Assembly (NCBI GenBank): GCA_030668025.1
Contig: DAOUUT010000216.1
Coordinates: 1-6,434, forward strand
DNA: 6,434 bases
Direction of reading: 5' to 3'
From: Promethearchaeota archaeon
GTDB taxonomy: Archaea > Asgardarchaeota > Lokiarchaeia > Sigynarchaeales > SOKP01
A program made the translations under genes and the position numbers. How positions within the stretch are numbered: position 1 is the stretch's first letter; each line of letters starts with the position of its first letter. Below the pieces are notes generated by a model that was not told the DNA's origin, did no database searches, and saw only the letters and a program-made list of their open reading frames with translations. This document shows positions 5,635-6,434 of the stretch, piece after piece.

Positions 5635-5871
5635 ATGAGTAGAAAAATTGATACTTCTGCGCAATTTATCGAGTTTTTCGTTAAAAAAGGAAACTATTTA
5701 GTTGAGTTATCCGAGAACCATCTCAAAAACAAAGAATACAAAAAATCCCTTGAATTACTCTCTCAAGCGCATACAATGTTTAAAAAGGGAGGAGCAGAAG
5801 CAGAAGCAGAAAATGTTAAAACAAGATTTGACGATATAAAAAAGAACTTCTTCTCAAGCACTAAGACTTAG
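5635..5871 (+). CDS. Small helical protein with one TPR-like helix pair, function unknown
   Basis: I do not recognise this 78-residue protein as a named family. It looks wholly alpha-helical and soluble, with no signal peptide or membrane segment. Residues about 20-53, from NYLVELSENHLKNKEYKKSL onward to KKGG, have the spacing of hydrophobic and small residues seen in a tetratricopeptide-like helix-turn-helix, and a third helix (about 54-72) follows. One repeat is too few for a standard TPR domain, so it may dimerise or cap another protein. An AEAEAE stretch (54-59) is encoded by three exact copies of GCAGAA. The frame can be extended to a TTG at 5626, but the ATG at 5635 is the better start. 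It lies 48 bases after the oxidoreductase gene on the same strand, and its stop overlaps the stop of the convergent Mut7-C gene. That it is a real gene is likely from its length and compact helical composition. Confidence 0.65.
   Translation: MSRKIDTSAQFIEFFVKKGNYLVELSENHLKNKEYKKSLELLSQAHTMFKKGGAEAEAENVKTRFDDIKKNFFSSTKT
5794..5811 (+). repeat. In-frame hexanucleotide repeat (GCAGAA)x3
   Basis: Three exact tandem copies of GCAGAA lie inside the small helical-protein gene and encode Ala-Glu three times (residues 54-59), at the start of its third predicted helix. Copy-number change would keep the reading frame and only lengthen or shorten the helix. Three copies may well be chance. Confidence 0.6.
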
Positions 5872-6359
5872 TTTTCGGTCATATTTTGTATTTTTCTATT
5901 AATATCCGCTAAATGTGGCCCATTCCAAAATACTTTTCTACATGTTGGATTATTGCACTGATAAAATTCAGCATAATTTATGAAAGTTTCACGTTTCACT
6001 AAGTTTTTTATCAAAATCTTATCAGGAACTTCTTGAAGAGGTGAATTACAAGTCGAACATCTCGCATCCTGAATGTTAAACTTTAAGTTTAATTTTAGCT
6101 TTACTTTAAGTTGGTTTAAATAGTTATAGACACCTTTTCCTTCTAGAAATATAGCTTTTTCTCTCATTTTTTGATAGAACGGCAAATCTTTGGTTATAAC
6201 TATTCTATCATACTTTTCGGCGTATTGTTTTAAATTTTCGTCCAGAACGGGATCGGCTTGATAATAATCGATTAAATCGTTGGCATAAATTGCATCGAAT
6301 CCAAAAATTCTCAAGAACCGAGATAATTTGCCAAGCATGGCATCTACAAGAAATTTCAT
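5868..6359 (-). CDS. Mut7-C RNase-domain (DUF82/COG1656-type) protein with zinc ribbon
   Basis: This 163-residue protein matches the Mut7-C family: a PIN-like nuclease fold followed by a zinc-ribbon module, widespread in archaea and some bacteria and presumed to act on RNA. The N-terminal MKFLVDAMLGKLSRFLRIFG (1-20) is the family's opening motif, with Asp6 and Arg14/Arg17. More acidic residues follow (Asp22, Asp28, Asp40), then RIVITKD (52-58), whose Asp58 corresponds to the usual T-R/K-D motif. The likely metal ligands are Cys101-x2-Cys104 and Cys135-x4-Cys140, ahead of VFWNGPHL (143-150), the equivalent of the family's Y-W-x-G-S-H ending. Length is normal. The ATG at 6359 is set by the opening motif; AGGA directly abuts it, too close for a usual SD site. 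RNase activity and target are inferred from the fold only. Its stop overlaps that of the convergent small gene by four bases. Confidence 0.88.
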   Translation of the reverse strand: MKFLVDAMLGKLSRFLRIFGFDAIYANDLIDYYQADPVLDENLKQYAEKYDRIVITKDLPFYQKMREKAIFLEGKGVYNYLNQLKVKLKLNLKFNIQDARCSTCNSPLQEVPDKILIKNLVKRETFINYAEFYQCNNPTCRKVFWNGPHLADINRKIQNMTEN

Positions 6360-6434
6360 TCCTATTATAAATATATTTAAGTCATCTAATAAATTATTTA
6401 TTTGATATTTTTAATAAATCTAAAATTATTAGCT
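6360..6434 (-). promoter_or_regulatory. Upstream region of the Mut7-C gene
   Basis: Read on the minus strand, this AT-rich stretch leads to the ATG at 6359 and includes several TATA-like segments (complement of about 6365-6381 and of about 6386-6403). The second lies at a distance that would fit a leaderless or near-leaderless transcript. No coding region is supported here, and the next gene lies outside the window. Confidence 0.3.

Noticed and set aside
1..6434. Search for tRNA, CRISPR repeats, transposase or integrase, toxin-antitoxin pairs or defence genes
   Set aside because: No T-loop-like GGTTCRA with matching stem, no regularly spaced repeats, and no protein with such motifs; nearly all of the DNA is accounted for by the genes listed.

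Overview
The window reads as a stretch of an AT-rich archaeal chromosome. The strongest evidence is the order eL18 - uL13 - uS9 at the left end. eL18 exists only in archaea and eukaryotes, and the uS9 has the archaeal/eukaryotic C-terminal tail (…RRTEPKHFGGKKARARRQKS-aromatic-R pattern). Very AT-rich intergenic DNA, few Shine-Dalgarno (SD) sites, and a Mut7-C/DUF82 protein also fit an archaeon. An Asgard-type (for example Lokiarchaeia-like) host is plausible from overall style, but nothing here proves it. TAA, TGA and TAG all appear as stops, so the standard code applies.

Layout. (1) 1-1338, plus strand: ribosomal genes eL18 (65-421), uL13 (446-916) and uS9 (922-1338), with gaps of 24 and 5 bases, clearly one operon whose upstream part lies outside the window. 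(2) 1359-3985: the last two shikimate-pathway genes in divergent orientation, aroA (EPSP synthase, minus strand) and aroC (chorismate synthase, plus strand). About 185 bases separate them and include a perfect 17-base palindrome just before aroC. aroA converges on uS9 with a 20-base gap. (3) 4129-5586, plus strand: a 485-residue Gfo/Idh/MocA-type NAD(P)-dependent oxidoreductase of unknown substrate, with a cysteine cluster and a probable internal insert; it has the one obvious SD site in the window. (4) 5635-5871, plus strand: a small helical, single-TPR-like protein. (5) 5868-6359, minus strand: a Mut7-C RNase-domain/zinc-ribbon protein whose stop codon overlaps that of the small gene by four bases.

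Functionally, AroA makes 5-enolpyruvylshikimate-3-phosphate and AroC turns it into chorismate, so a shared control region would couple two consecutive steps of aromatic biosynthesis. The ribosomal block is a housekeeping neighbour. The three right-hand genes have no evident functional tie to the rest. I see no CRISPR array, tRNA, rRNA, insertion sequence, toxin-antitoxin pair or phage gene. The most interesting points are a histidine-to-glutamine change at a position usually held to be invariant and catalytic in chorismate synthase, the palindrome in the aroA/aroC divergent region, and the insert in the oxidoreductase. Most of the window is ordinary housekeeping DNA.
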